Assembly (NCBI GenBank): GCA_016916535.1
Contig: CP070276.1
Coordinates: 248,001-312,000 of the forward strand
Origin: Dysgonomonadaceae bacterium zrk40
GTDB lineage: Bacteria > Bacteroidota > Bacteroidia > Bacteroidales > Dysgonomonadaceae
Length of the DNA stretch: 64,000 nt
Direction of reading: 5' to 3'
This document shows positions 46,474-55,643 of the stretch, in pieces. The notes beneath the pieces are model-generated. The model did not search any database. It was not told where the DNA came from and worked only from the letters and a program-made list of their open reading frames with translations. The first letter of the stretch is position 1. Each line of letters begins with the position of its first letter. The position numbers and the translations under genes are program-made.

Positions 46474-48969
46474 TTAATCGACAGATAACTTTTCCACCAT
46501 CACAGAAGCTTCTACCACGCTTTCTTTCAACATATCCAGCAACTCATCTGTCTCCTGTTTGGAAAGATTCTTTTTCTTTTCAAGCTGTTGCAAATAGAAG
46601 ACAACCATCTTGTTACGCATCATCCGATATAGCGGTAACATTTTATGTGACAGTTTCGAGGCCGCATTGGTATCGTTGTCCTCCAGATAGCGTTTCAGCT
46701 CTTCAATGTTGTCGCTTGTCTCATCGATAAACGACTGAAGAATGGCCTTTGAAACGACAGGATCATCCTTCACAAAATCAATCAAGGTGGAAACACCTGT
46801 AAGATGGTTCGATGTATGTATCTCTGGGATTGTCAGGTTTTCTTCAATACCCGGCAAATAGGCAAAAATGGTTTCACGCAACTCATTCAAGGTGAATGGC
46901 TTTCCCAAAAAGCCGCTGAAGCCGGCATCGCGAAAATCAGCATCTGTTATTTCCGCCTGAGCAGTGAGTGCTATGAGTGGTATCTCATTATCCTGCAAGG
47001 CTGCCTTCACCTTCTCCAGCACCGTAAATCCATTGGTGTGCGGCATTTGTATATCGATGAAAATGATGTTGAATGAATGATTTTTCAAATGAGGAATAAC
47101 CTTCTCCATATCCCGCTCAGTGATACAATCCATACCCAACTTCTGCAACATCTCAGAGATCATTGTCAGTTGAACGACATCGTCATCGACAACCAGGACG
47201 GATGGCTTCACCTGAAGGCTTGTAGGCGATACATCAGTCAAATTCTCCTGTGAAGGAATATTGTTTTTAAGCGGCAGACCAATGATAAATGTCGATCCCT
47301 TTCCTATTTCAGAGATTAGTTCAATCTCTCCCCCCAGCACATCCACAAATCCTTTTGTGATGGCAAGCCCAAGGCCGCTCCCCTCTATCGGCTCACTTTT
47401 TTCGCCATGTGAGTCAAGTTGTTGAAACTCCCTGAAAATAAGTTGCTGATCTGTTTCTTTGATTCCCTCTCCGGTGTCCGATACAGTAAAAATGAACCAA
47501 TCGGATTGCTCCCTGATCTCTTCCTGCATCACTACCGATATTTCACCATGCATGGTATACTTGATGGCATTTGAGAGTAAATTTCCCATGATTTGTCTGA
47601 TCACGTAAAGATCACCAAATCGATAACTCTTCTCGGGAATCCTGTTTTCAACGGTATACATCAATTCTTTCTGCATTGCCAATGGCCGGAAGCTCTCCAC
47701 AGTCTCTTCAGTCAGCGTGTGCAGGTCAAAACGGCTTTCTTTCAGTTGCCACCTCCCCGACTCAATGCGATGGTAATCCAACAATGTAGATACGAGGCGC
47801 AGTACATGCTCACCCGAATGTTTCATGTGATATAGAAAACGCCCCCTCTTTACCGGGTCCTCTTCCTCCTCAATTAGCTCCACGTAGCCCATGATGGAGC
47901 TCATTGGCGCCTTGATGTCGTGCGAGATGGTGAGCATCAGCTTCTCACGCGCGGCAAGCAGATCTGAAATTCGTTTATGGGATTGCTCCAGCTCCCTGCG
48001 GTATCGACGACTTTTGTTCAGATCAATCAGAAACAGGAGTCCAAAGAGCAGGGCTATCAATACAGCCAAAGTGGAAGCAATTAAAAGCGTCTGCTGTGAA
48101 CTGCTGATCGCCTTTTGTCGGTCCATCACCAATCGGATCGACTTCGCTCTCTCCTCCTGTTCAACACTCTTCAACAGTCCGTCTATCCGCGCGGTCAGCA
48201 TGCGGTTGGTCACGCTTGCCACTTCCAGTTGTTGCAGAAACTCCAACTCCAGCTGTTTGTAACGTTTCAGATCCAGCTTCTCAGAGGTACGGATCTTGTT
48301 GATCAGCGTGTCTACCATCACCTTGAACTGATTGGCAGTGACCACCGATTGCTTTTCTATCACCAGGGTGGAGTCTTCTGAGGCAACAAAGACGTTGCGT
48401 ACTCTTTCCATGAAACCTTTACGCTCTCCCTTCACCACACTGGTGTCGCTATTCTGTTCGAGTGAGGGATTCATATTTCTGCTGGTCAGATACCTGGTTA
48501 TTTCCCTGTTGAGGGCAGGTGGCACATAACTGCTCTCCATTGTGGTTGTGATTTCGGGGGCAGTACGCATCGAATCGAGCAACATGGCAGCCTTTTCCAG
48601 GATATCCCGCTTCTGATTGACCAGCATAATGATGCTATCTAACTTATTGATTCGCAAGGAATCTTCACTCATCATTTTCAGCGAATCGAGTCCTTTTGCA
48701 ATCTGCGGAACGATTGAATCATATTTCCGGAAATAAGCCGTGGCATTTTCAGCGGTGAACAGGTTCTGTTCACTTTCAATTTCATACAACCTGGAAAGTG
48801 TGTTGCCGACAATCAGCAACTCACGATGCTCTTCATTTTTAATCCTGCTGTCGGAGAAGGCTACCAGGTTTCGGTACAAGATAAAGAGTCCGGCAAGCAT
48901 AACCATCACAATCAGCAGGTAGCCTGCGATTACCTTGAAACCAGTTTTTGGTGCTACATCATTTTTCAT
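46474..48969 (-). CDS. Hybrid sensor histidine kinase with receiver and HPt domains
   Basis: This 831-residue kinase has membrane helices at about 13-31 and 290-312 with a helical sensor region between them, a HisKA domain (LMLTISHDIKAPMSSIMG, phospho-histidine), an ATPase domain (N box GNLLSNAIKYT, G1 DTGEGIKE, G2 GSGLGLAITKG), a receiver (VLVVDDDVVQ, Asp in FIDIQMPHTNG, Lys in LGKPF), and a C-terminal HPt domain (KLSHKMLPLYRMM). The order matches RteA-type kinases of Bacteroides, paired with the NtrC-like regulator upstream (48997-50304). The signal is unknown. It is AT-richer than neighbouring genes. Confidence 0.9.
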   Translation of the reverse strand: MKNDVAPKTGFKVIAGYLLIVMVMLAGLFILYRNLVAFSDSRIKNEEHRELLIVGNTLSRLYEIESEQNLFTAENATAYFRKYDSIVPQIAKGLDSLKMMSEDSLRINKLDSIIMLVNQKRDILEKAAMLLDSMRTAPEITTTMESSYVPPALNREITRYLTSRNMNPSLEQNSDTSVVKGERKGFMERVRNVFVASEDSTLVIEKQSVVTANQFKVMVDTLINKIRTSEKLDLKRYKQLELEFLQQLEVASVTNRMLTARIDGLLKSVEQEERAKSIRLVMDRQKAISSSQQTLLIASTLAVLIALLFGLLFLIDLNKSRRYRRELEQSHKRISDLLAAREKLMLTISHDIKAPMSSIMGYVELIEEEEDPVKRGRFLYHMKHSGEHVLRLVSTLLDYHRIESGRWQLKESRFDLHTLTEETVESFRPLAMQKELMYTVENRIPEKSYRFGDLYVIRQIMGNLLSNAIKYTMHGEISVVMQEEIREQSDWFIFTVSDTGEGIKETDQQLIFREFQQLDSHGEKSEPIEGSGLGLAITKGFVDVLGGEIELISEIGKGSTFIIGLPLKNNIPSQENLTDVSPTSLQVKPSVLVVDDDVVQLTMISEMLQKLGMDCITERDMEKVIPHLKNHSFNIIFIDIQMPHTNGFTVLEKVKAALQDNEIPLIALTAQAEITDADFRDAGFSGFLGKPFTLNELRETIFAYLPGIEENLTIPEIHTSNHLTGVSTLIDFVKDDPVVSKAILQSFIDETSDNIEELKRYLEDNDTNAASKLSHKMLPLYRMMRNKMVVFYLQQLEKKKNLSKQETDELLDMLKESVVEASVMVEKLSVD

Positions 48970-48996
48970 GGCGAGAATCCTTATCCATGCATTGGT

Positions 48997-50304
48997 CTAA
49001 TTTGATATGTCGTAAAGCTTCATTTTGTTGTAAAGTGTCTTCCGGTCAATGTTAAGAATGGAGGCAGCCATGGTCTTGTTCCCTTTGGCAAGTTGAAGCG
49101 CTTCCATAATTTTCTCCTTTTCGTAGTTCTCTTTCCGCAGTTTGTACATCGAACTGATTGGTTGAGAGACCTGTTCTTTTTTGGTCTCAGTTTTGCCAAA
49201 CAATTCCGGTACAAGTGCTGTAGTAATCCGGTTACCATCAGTCAGCAACACCGCTTTCAATATCGTGTTCTTCAATTCCTGGATATTCCCTTTCCAGGAA
49301 TACCCATAGAAATGTTGCATCATCCCCGGTTCAATTCCTTCTATCTCCTTGTTCAGAATATAATTGGAGAATGTGAGAAAATGGTTTGTAAATGCATCAA
49401 TCACCTCTCTCTCACCTCTCAGATTGGGGAGTACTACACTACTCTTCTCGAGAAGTGTATACAGCTTGGGAATCAACAATCTCTGCAGTTCTTCTTTCTT
49501 CTTCTCCGAACTGATCACTACCTGTACAAAATCATCATCCCGGCATTGACGGGTAAGAATGCTCAACAGTTCGTTTTGTTGATTCAGATCCAGTAACTCT
49601 GCATTGCGGATGTGCAGAATACCTCCACGCGCCTCACCAAATCGTTCCATCAGCAATGATGCATCGTCGGAAGATCCTGTGAAATGACGTCTCAGTTCAC
49701 TGTCACTTTCAATCTGCTCCATATCAATGACCACCAGCGGCCTGCTCAGATCGTATCCCTTGTCGTGTAAGTATCTCACCACCGATGATTTACCAGTGCC
49801 ACTGTTCCCTGAGATCAGCAGATGACTTTTCGTTTCCACCACGTTGTCCAGATATTGCAACAACTCGGCATATCTCTTACCCGGCGGCTTGATCATCTCA
49901 TTGCATCGGATCTCTTTCCGTTGCCTGTTCAACTGCGTTTGGAAGGCCTCATCGATTTTCTGAAAGAGTTGTTCAGGTTCAATGGGTTTTGATATATAGT
50001 CTGATGCACCTGATTTCATCGATGCAATGGCCGATTCAATATCTGCATAACCGGTCATCATGATTACCAGTATCTCGGAATCGAATTTTTTTACCCACGA
50101 TAAAAAAGTGAAGCCGTCAACATCGGGCATTTTAATGTCAACCAGGATCAAGTCGAAAGGCTGATCACGCACCAATTGCTTGGCAGTATTCACATCTGAA
50201 GCTGTTTCGGCATGGTATCCTTTCTTCACCAACCATGACTTCAGCATCAGACAAACAGTCAGATTGTCATCTACAACTAGAAAATTTCTCTTCATCTCAT
50301 ACAT
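48997..50304 (-). CDS. NtrC-like response regulator with degenerate AAA+ domain
   Basis: This 435-residue regulator has a receiver (VVDDNLTV, phospho-Asp56 in LILVDIKMP, Lys in SKPIEP), an AAA+ domain, and a Fis-type helix-turn-helix at the C terminus (MAASILNIDRKTLYNKMK). Sigma54 activators need Walker B GGTLFLDE and a GAFTGA loop. Here Walker A is intact (GNSGTGKS, 166-173), but the Walker B site reads GGILHIRN, with Arg233 and Asn234 replacing Asp-Glu, and the loop reads RHFTGSS (206-212). It probably cannot hydrolyse ATP or open sigma54 promoters and may act as a plain DNA-binding regulator. The start is 50304 or 50295. It is encoded just upstream of its hybrid kinase. Confidence 0.85.
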   Translation of the reverse strand: MYEMKRNFLVVDDNLTVCLMLKSWLVKKGYHAETASDVNTAKQLVRDQPFDLILVDIKMPDVDGFTFLSWVKKFDSEILVIMMTGYADIESAIASMKSGASDYISKPIEPEQLFQKIDEAFQTQLNRQRKEIRCNEMIKPPGKRYAELLQYLDNVVETKSHLLISGNSGTGKSSVVRYLHDKGYDLSRPLVVIDMEQIESDSELRRHFTGSSDDASLLMERFGEARGGILHIRNAELLDLNQQNELLSILTRQCRDDDFVQVVISSEKKKEELQRLLIPKLYTLLEKSSVVLPNLRGEREVIDAFTNHFLTFSNYILNKEIEGIEPGMMQHFYGYSWKGNIQELKNTILKAVLLTDGNRITTALVPELFGKTETKKEQVSQPISSMYKLRKENYEKEKIMEALQLAKGNKTMAASILNIDRKTLYNKMKLYDISN

Positions 50305-50343
50305 AAAATAATGAACGAATCAGTACACAGATCCAGTCTGTGT

Positions 50344-50703
50344 TCACGCTTTGTCGTTCTTATCATCTGTTTCACTTTCCAATTCACGGGGTATCATCAC
50401 ACCTGCGTACAACATGAAAACAGCCCCGCACAACATGACAAGTGCCCATTCGTTCCTTTGTCTGAACATCAGATAGGTTGCCACGATCATTAACACAGTG
50501 GAGAAAACCTGAAAATGAAAAAGTCTTTTTCCTCGAATGCTTTTCCCGGGATAGGGAGAAGCAACCGTGCGTACTGCGAAAAGAGCTACCGAAACAGCCA
50601 TGATCCAGGGGGCCACGGTGGGGATCACTAGGTAAAGGGCAGCTGATAGCAAAATAAACAGTGCAGATATTCGCAGCAACATATCATTTGGGTATTGCGT
50701 CAT
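50344..50703 (-). CDS. Small membrane protein of unknown function
   Basis: This 119-residue protein has four hydrophobic segments (about 10-27, 30-47, 61-80, 86-104) and a charged tail ESETDDKNDK. I do not recognise a family. It lies between the divIC-like gene and the response-regulator gene on the same strand, 39 bp before the regulator start. The ATG at 50703 (MTQYPND) is chosen over an in-frame start 13 codons upstream, which lies in an AT-rich spacer. Confidence 0.7.
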   Translation of the reverse strand: MTQYPNDMLLRISALFILLSAALYLVIPTVAPWIMAVSVALFAVRTVASPYPGKSIRGKRLFHFQVFSTVLMIVATYLMFRQRNEWALVMLCGAVFMLYAGVMIPRELESETDDKNDKA

Positions 50704-50848
50704 TTTTTTTATATGGTGTGGCTCAAATTCGTCCTTTGTCAACAGTTGAAGGACCCTGTTACAGGTATGAAAGTGCCTTTATAGTTGAACAAGAAATGAT
50801 TTTCCGGTATAAACACAGTTATTCTGTTGCTGATCAGATGAGGATCTT

Positions 50849-51154
50849 TCAATCTATGATGAAAACATCCTCATTCTCTTTTTTCATGAGATAATTCTCA
50901 CGCGCAAATTTCTCTAAATCTTCATCATTGGAACGAAGCTCGTGCAACTTATCCATATCGGAAGCTGTTTGCTGTTGATAATAGTCAATCTGGGTTTCCA
51001 GTTCTCTGATCTGTGTATCGTAGCGAATCCTTTTAATCAAACTACTGTCACTCAGAAAAAACAACATCACTATCAACACTACAACAATCGCAACCTGATA
51101 GGCTGTAAGTCCGAAAAAACGTTTCAAGCCAAGCATATTTGCGATTCGGTTCAT
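50849..51154 (-). CDS. DivIC/FtsB-like septum formation initiator
   Basis: This 101-residue protein has one membrane helix (about 19-37, VAIVVVLIVMLFFL) followed by a coiled coil (RIRYDTQIRELETQIDYYQQQ, given by position 42-62) and the FtsB/DivIC end feature ARENYLMKKENEDVFII. These proteins join FtsL and FtsQ/DivIB in the divisome. The ATG at 51154 is chosen; a GTG five codons upstream is possible. A TACTTTTG box lies at 51192-51199. Confidence 0.9.
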   Translation of the reverse strand: MNRIANMLGLKRFFGLTAYQVAIVVVLIVMLFFLSDSSLIKRIRYDTQIRELETQIDYYQQQTASDMDKLHELRSNDEDLEKFARENYLMKKENEDVFIID

Positions 51155-51191
51155 TGCTTTCGTTGTCACAAAATAGTTTTATATATACTGA

Positions 51192-51199
51192 CAAAAGTA
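51192..51199 (-). promoter_or_regulatory. -7 box (TACTTTTG) for the divIC-like gene
   Basis: A perfect TAnnTTTG match on minus about 38 bp before the ATG, in the 182-bp divergent gap. Confidence 0.5.
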
Positions 51200-51285
51200 A
51201 AACTATTTTTCTATTTATACGAACCATTTCATGGAAATAAATGAAAATATCGTTGTCAGCAGCTATTAGATTGAACAAAAAAAAG

Positions 51286-51293
51286 TACCTTTA
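51286..51293 (+). promoter_or_regulatory. -7 box (TACCTTTA) for the C69 dipeptidase gene
   Basis: One mismatch from TAnnTTTG, 43 bp before the ATG at 51337; the -33 region is not clear. Confidence 0.4.
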
Positions 51294-51336
51294 CGCTGTA
51301 TAGTTTTGTTTTAATAATTGTTCACGCTAAATTGTA

Positions 51337-52980
51337 ATGAGAAAACTTTTTTTAACCACAACCCTGCTGGTCGGTTATGTGATTGCCTCATTGGCCTGTA
51401 CCAATTTGCTGGTCGGCAAAAAAGCATCAACCGACGGCTCCACCCTTATTTCTTATGCTGCTGATTCCTACGGTCTTTATGGAGAATTATACCACTGGCC
51501 TGCACGACAATACCGACCCGGAGAGATGTTAAAGGTCTATGAGTGGGATACCGGCAAATACCTGGGTGAGATACCCCAGGCACTCCGAACATACAATGTG
51601 GTGGGCAACATGAACGAGCATCAGCTTGCCATCGGCGAGACCACCTTCGGCGGCCGCAGTGAACTGGTTGACAGCACCGGAATCATGGACTACGGAAGTC
51701 TCATTTACATCACCCTCCAGAGGGCCAGAAACGCCCGTGAAGCCATCAGTGTGATGACAGAACTGGTCAGGGAGCATGGCTACTACAGTTCCGGTGAGTC
51801 GTTCTCCATTGCCGACCCCAATGAGGTATGGATGATGGAGATGATTGGAAAGGGAGCTGGTAATAAGGGAGCTGTATGGGTTGCCGTACGCATTCCCGAC
51901 GACTGCGTATCAGCACACGCCAACCAGGCTCGCATCCAACAGTTCCCGCTTAACGATCCTGAAAACTGCATCTACTCACCCGATGTGATCTCTTTTGCCC
52001 GTGAAAAAGGCTACTTCACAGGTGATGATGTCGACTTCAGCTTCGCACAGGCCTACGCACCCATCGATTTTGGGGCACTCCGCTTCTGTGAAGCCCGTGT
52101 GTGGTCATTCTTTAACAAGGTCAACAGTGAGATGGCACAGTATGTTACCTACGCACAGGGCAAGAGCACCGATCCCATGCCGCTATACATCAAACCAGAC
52201 AGGAAACTCAGCGCACAGGATATACAGGAGATGATGCGTGACCATTACGAAGGTACCGAACTGGACTGGCGATTCGACGTGGGTGCCGGTCCCTTCAACT
52301 CACCCTATCGCTGGTCCCCCCTCACCTTCGAGGTCGATTCCGTGGAATACTGCAACGAAAGGCCTATCGCTACCCAGCAGACCGGCTTCTCCTTTGTGGC
52401 ACAGATGCGTTCGTGGATGCCCGACGCGATAGGTGGCATCCTCTGGTTCGGCATCGATGATGCAGCACAAACGGTCTACTATCCCATTTACAGCGGTCAT
52501 ACCGAGGTGCCTCATGAGATGGCTCCAGGCAATGGTGACCTGCTCAATTTCTCCTGGACATCAGCCTTCTGGATTCACAACTGGGTATCCAACATGGTTT
52601 ACAACCGCTACAGCGACATGAGTGTGGATATGAAAAAAGTGCAATCCACCCTGGAAACACAATTCAGGAACTCCCAACCGGACGTGGAAAAACAGGCTCT
52701 GGCTCTTTATGAAAAGTCTCAACCGGAGGCGATTCACTACCTTACCCAATACTCCAACAACCTGGTGAAAGAGGGTGTGGCTGAATGGAAGAAGCTGGGA
52801 GAGTACTTGATGGTGAAATACATCGACGGTGTGGTCAAGAAAGAGGAAAACGGACAGTTCAAGCGAAACGAACATGGTCTACCCGCATTCCCCACCCGAC
52901 CCGGATACTCAAACGAATATTACAGGAAAATTGTCGACCAGACCGGCGACAAATACAAGGTACAACCGATTGAAAATTGA
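51337..52980 (+). CDS. C69-family dipeptidase (PepD-like)
   Basis: C69 peptidases (Ntn fold) hydrolyse dipeptides using an N-terminal cysteine exposed by processing. The 547-residue protein has a signal peptide ending VIASLAC, with Cys21 followed by TNLLVGKKASTDGSTL, the standard C69 start. SLAC also looks like a lipobox, so the same cysteine could be lipidated or be the nucleophile; the family favours nucleophile. NEHQLAIGETTFGGR and AHANQARIQQFPLNDPEN are family segments. It is exported, so it probably trims peptides in the periplasm or outside the cell. pgm follows 51 bp downstream. Confidence 0.88.
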   Translation: MRKLFLTTTLLVGYVIASLACTNLLVGKKASTDGSTLISYAADSYGLYGELYHWPARQYRPGEMLKVYEWDTGKYLGEIPQALRTYNVVGNMNEHQLAIGETTFGGRSELVDSTGIMDYGSLIYITLQRARNAREAISVMTELVREHGYYSSGESFSIADPNEVWMMEMIGKGAGNKGAVWVAVRIPDDCVSAHANQARIQQFPLNDPENCIYSPDVISFAREKGYFTGDDVDFSFAQAYAPIDFGALRFCEARVWSFFNKVNSEMAQYVTYAQGKSTDPMPLYIKPDRKLSAQDIQEMMRDHYEGTELDWRFDVGAGPFNSPYRWSPLTFEVDSVEYCNERPIATQQTGFSFVAQMRSWMPDAIGGILWFGIDDAAQTVYYPIYSGHTEVPHEMAPGNGDLLNFSWTSAFWIHNWVSNMVYNRYSDMSVDMKKVQSTLETQFRNSQPDVEKQALALYEKSQPEAIHYLTQYSNNLVKEGVAEWKKLGEYLMVKYIDGVVKKEENGQFKRNEHGLPAFPTRPGYSNEYYRKIVDQTGDKYKVQPIEN

Positions 52981-53031
52981 AAAAGCTGATAGCTTTTCAC
53001 TAAACATAGACTCATAACTTACACAACGAAT

Positions 53032-54780
53032 ATGGAAGAAGCAACTTTACTTGCACAGGTGACCGACAAAGCAATGTCGTGGTTGAATGGAAACTATGAT
53101 GTGGAAACGAAGGCAGAGGTACAACATCTCCTCGACAACGAAGACAAAAGACCGTTGATCGATGCCTTCTACAAAGATCTGGAGTTTGGTACCGGAGGGC
53201 TGCGCGGCATCATGGGTGCAGGCAGCAACCGCATGAACAAGTACACTGTAGGATCGGCTACACAGGGCCTTTCCAATTATCTTCGTAAAGAGTTTGACAA
53301 CCTTGAAGAGATCAAGGTGGTGATTGGGCACGATTGCCGCAACAACAGCCGCCGTTTCGCAGAGATCGCCGCCGGCATCTTCAGTGCCAACGGCATCAGG
53401 GTCTATCTCTTCGAGGATCTGCGTCCCACTCCGGAGGTATCCTATGCCATCCGTAAGCTGGGGTGCCAGAGCGGAATCATGATCACCGCATCGCACAATC
53501 CGAAGGAATATAACGGTTACAAGGCTTACTGGAACGATGGGGCCCAGGTTCTGGGACCGCACGACAAGAACATCATCGCTGAGGTGAACAGAATCTCTTC
53601 CGTTGATGAGATCCATTTCGAAGGAAAGAGCGACCTGATTGAAATCATAGGCAAGGATATGGACAAGGCATTCATTGAAGAGGTGAAGAAGTTGGTGCTC
53701 TCACCCGAAGCCATTGCCCGCCACCACGACATCAAGATGGTATACACCCCCATACACGGTGCCAGCAGCACCCTGGTACCCGACGCGATGAAAGCGGTTG
53801 GGTTCACCAACGTCATCCGTGTCCCTGAGCAAGATGTGATCAGCGGCGACTTCCCCACGGTAGTCTCCCCCAACCCGGAGGAACCGGCAGCCCTCGACCT
53901 GGCCATCAAGAAAGCTATTGAAACGGGTGCGGAGCTGGTGATGGCGACCGACCCTGACGGCGACCGGATTGGGACTGCCATTCGCGACAATGATGGCAAC
54001 TTCATCCTGGTAAACGGCAACCAAACCATGCTGATCTACCTCTATTACATCATGACCCGCCGGGAAGAGCTGGGACTCCTCACAGGTAAAGAGTTCGTGG
54101 TGAAGACCATTGTCACAACTGAGCTTGTGAAGGATATCGCCGAAAAGAAAAGTATTGAGATCTTCGATTGTTATACCGGCTTCAAGTGGATTGCAGACAT
54201 CATCCGCAAGAATGAGGGTAAGAAGAAGTACATCGGCGGTGGTGAAGAGAGCTATGGTTTCCTGGCGGGTGACTTTGTCCGCGACAAGGACTCGGTTTCG
54301 GCCTGCACCCTCTTCGCTGAGATTGCCGCATGGGCAAAGGACAAAGGCAAGAGCATGTACCAGTTGCTGGAAGACATCTACCTCGAGTATGGTTACTCGA
54401 AAGAGGTGGGTATCTCCCTTGTGCGCAAGGGAAAAGAGGGTGCCGATGAAATTGAAGCGATGATGAAGAAATTCCGCATCAACCCCATGGAAACTCTGGG
54501 TGGTTCACCGGTCACACTGATTAAGGATTTCGCCCGGCTGGAGGCGACCGATTTCATTCGGAACGAACAGGTAGCCCTGGAGATGCCCACCACCTCCAAT
54601 GTATTGCAATACTTCACCGAAGAGGGCACCAAGCTGTCCATCCGACCCTCCGGCACAGAACCAAAGATCAAGTTTTACATCGAAGTGAAGGGATCTGCAA
54701 AAACAAATGAGGAACTGACACATGCAGAAGCAGAAGCTGACGCCAAGATCAATGCCATCCGTCAGGAATTGGGTATTTAA
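53032..54780 (+). CDS. Phosphoglucomutase/phosphomannomutase
   Basis: This 582-residue alpha-D-phosphohexomutase interconverts hexose 1- and 6-phosphates. The active serine is Ser154 (ITASHNPKEYNGYK), the Mg2+ loop is DPDGDRIGTA, the sugar-binding loop GGGEESYGFLAG, and the phosphate-binding loop RPSGTEPKIKFYI. The length is that of the large PgcA/PgmB-type proteins. It lies between the peptidase and mgsA genes on the same strand and feeds central sugar phosphate metabolism. Confidence 0.95.
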   Translation: MEEATLLAQVTDKAMSWLNGNYDVETKAEVQHLLDNEDKRPLIDAFYKDLEFGTGGLRGIMGAGSNRMNKYTVGSATQGLSNYLRKEFDNLEEIKVVIGHDCRNNSRRFAEIAAGIFSANGIRVYLFEDLRPTPEVSYAIRKLGCQSGIMITASHNPKEYNGYKAYWNDGAQVLGPHDKNIIAEVNRISSVDEIHFEGKSDLIEIIGKDMDKAFIEEVKKLVLSPEAIARHHDIKMVYTPIHGASSTLVPDAMKAVGFTNVIRVPEQDVISGDFPTVVSPNPEEPAALDLAIKKAIETGAELVMATDPDGDRIGTAIRDNDGNFILVNGNQTMLIYLYYIMTRREELGLLTGKEFVVKTIVTTELVKDIAEKKSIEIFDCYTGFKWIADIIRKNEGKKKYIGGGEESYGFLAGDFVRDKDSVSACTLFAEIAAWAKDKGKSMYQLLEDIYLEYGYSKEVGISLVRKGKEGADEIEAMMKKFRINPMETLGGSPVTLIKDFARLEATDFIRNEQVALEMPTTSNVLQYFTEEGTKLSIRPSGTEPKIKFYIEVKGSAKTNEELTHAEAEADAKINAIRQELGI

Positions 54781-54848
54781 GTTACCTGGTTTGCAAGTTC
54801 ATGGTTCATGGTTAACTACTCACTAACTGACAACTGATAACTAAAAAA

Positions 54849-55307
54849 ATGAGACGAAAACTAACGATAGCGCTTGTGGCGCATGATCACCGGAAAGCCG
54901 ATATGGTGGAATGGGTGATCTTTAATTCCGACTTCCTGGCAGAGCACCATCTGGTCTGTACCGGCACTACCGGCAGTCTGGTAAGGGATGCCCTGAAAAA
55001 CGAAGGAGTCCATCCTGACTTTACAATTATGAACTCCGGCCCCATGGGGGGAGATGCAGAGATTGCCGCCATGGTGGTACGCAAGGAGATCGACCTGGCA
55101 GTGTTCCTGATCGACGACCTCAATGCCCAACCGCACGAGGCGGACATCATGATGTTGCTCCGGCAGTGCCGTGTGCACAACGTGCCCATCGCCTGTAACC
55201 GGTACAGTGCTGACCTGATGATCACCAGCAACCTCTGGGATGATGAGGAGTACAAACCCTCCCCCCCGCGCTACGAGAAATTTGACAGGGAGAAAATGGG
55301 TTTCTGA
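54849..55307 (+). CDS. mgsA: Methylglyoxal synthase
   Basis: MgsA turns dihydroxyacetone phosphate into methylglyoxal and phosphate, a bypass of lower glycolysis used when phosphate is low or sugar phosphates build up. The 152-residue product has the catalytic Asp69 in SGPMGGDAEIAA and His96 in QPHEADI, at the spacing of the E. coli Asp71/His98 pair. A phosphate-binding segment GTTGSL is at 39-44. It is 68 bp downstream of the hexomutase, with a degenerate AT-rich spacer of GGTTCATGGTTAACT-type motifs. A terminator follows. Confidence 0.96.
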   Translation: MRRKLTIALVAHDHRKADMVEWVIFNSDFLAEHHLVCTGTTGSLVRDALKNEGVHPDFTIMNSGPMGGDAEIAAMVVRKEIDLAVFLIDDLNAQPHEADIMMLLRQCRVHNVPIACNRYSADLMITSNLWDDEEYKPSPPRYEKFDREKMGF

Positions 55308-55330
55308 ACCATACCCTCCACAATAGTTAA

Positions 55331-55365
55331 GGCTGTCTCATCATATTACATGAGACGGCCTTTTT
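55331..55365 (+). terminator. Intrinsic terminator after mgsA
   Basis: GGCTGTCTCAT pairs with ATGAGACGGCC (one G-T pair) around 8 nt, followed by TTTTT. It separates mgsA from repeat copy B. Confidence 0.88.
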
Positions 55366-55423
55366 CTGTTTATACGTTTCAGTTTGAGTAGCCCTGTTAC
55401 AGGAAGAAACAACCTACTTTCTT

Positions 55424-55606
55424 CGTTACTGGTTCTAATCTCGTTCTAATATGGTTCTAATATGGTTCTAATATGGTTCTAATAGATTCGAGCCAGATTA
55501 GAGTCAGTTACGACTGAATTGATACGCAGTAAAAAGCCAACTAAGGCGAATCTTAGTGGGTGGGATGAGAAAAGGCCATCTCATTTGTATATTGAGACAG
55601 CCTCTT
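55424..55606 (+). repeat. Dispersed ~185-bp intergenic repeat, copy B, with 11-bp tandem units
   Basis: This occupies most of the 336-bp gene-free stretch 55308-55643. It begins CGTTACT, has four full 11-mers (55432-55475: GTTCTAATCTC once, GTTCTAATATG three times) and a partial fifth, then AGATTCGAGCC, AGAGTCAGTTACGA, GTAAAAAGCCAA, TAAGGCGA blocks and a GGCCATCTCA...TGAGACAGCC hairpin with two mismatches. The order and orientation equal copy A. The GGTTC/GAGCC pair keeps the pairing of copy A by a G-T wobble. It lies beyond the mgsA terminator, so it is not just that gene's 3' UTR. Confidence 0.85.
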
Positions 55607-55643
55607 CTTCTTGTCAGGGGCATTTCCCCTTTTGTCTTTCACA

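Noticed and set aside
46474-50304. RteA/RteB-like pair as sign of a CTnDOT-type conjugative transposon
   Set aside because: No tra, mob or tetQ genes are present and the flanks are core replication and division genes.
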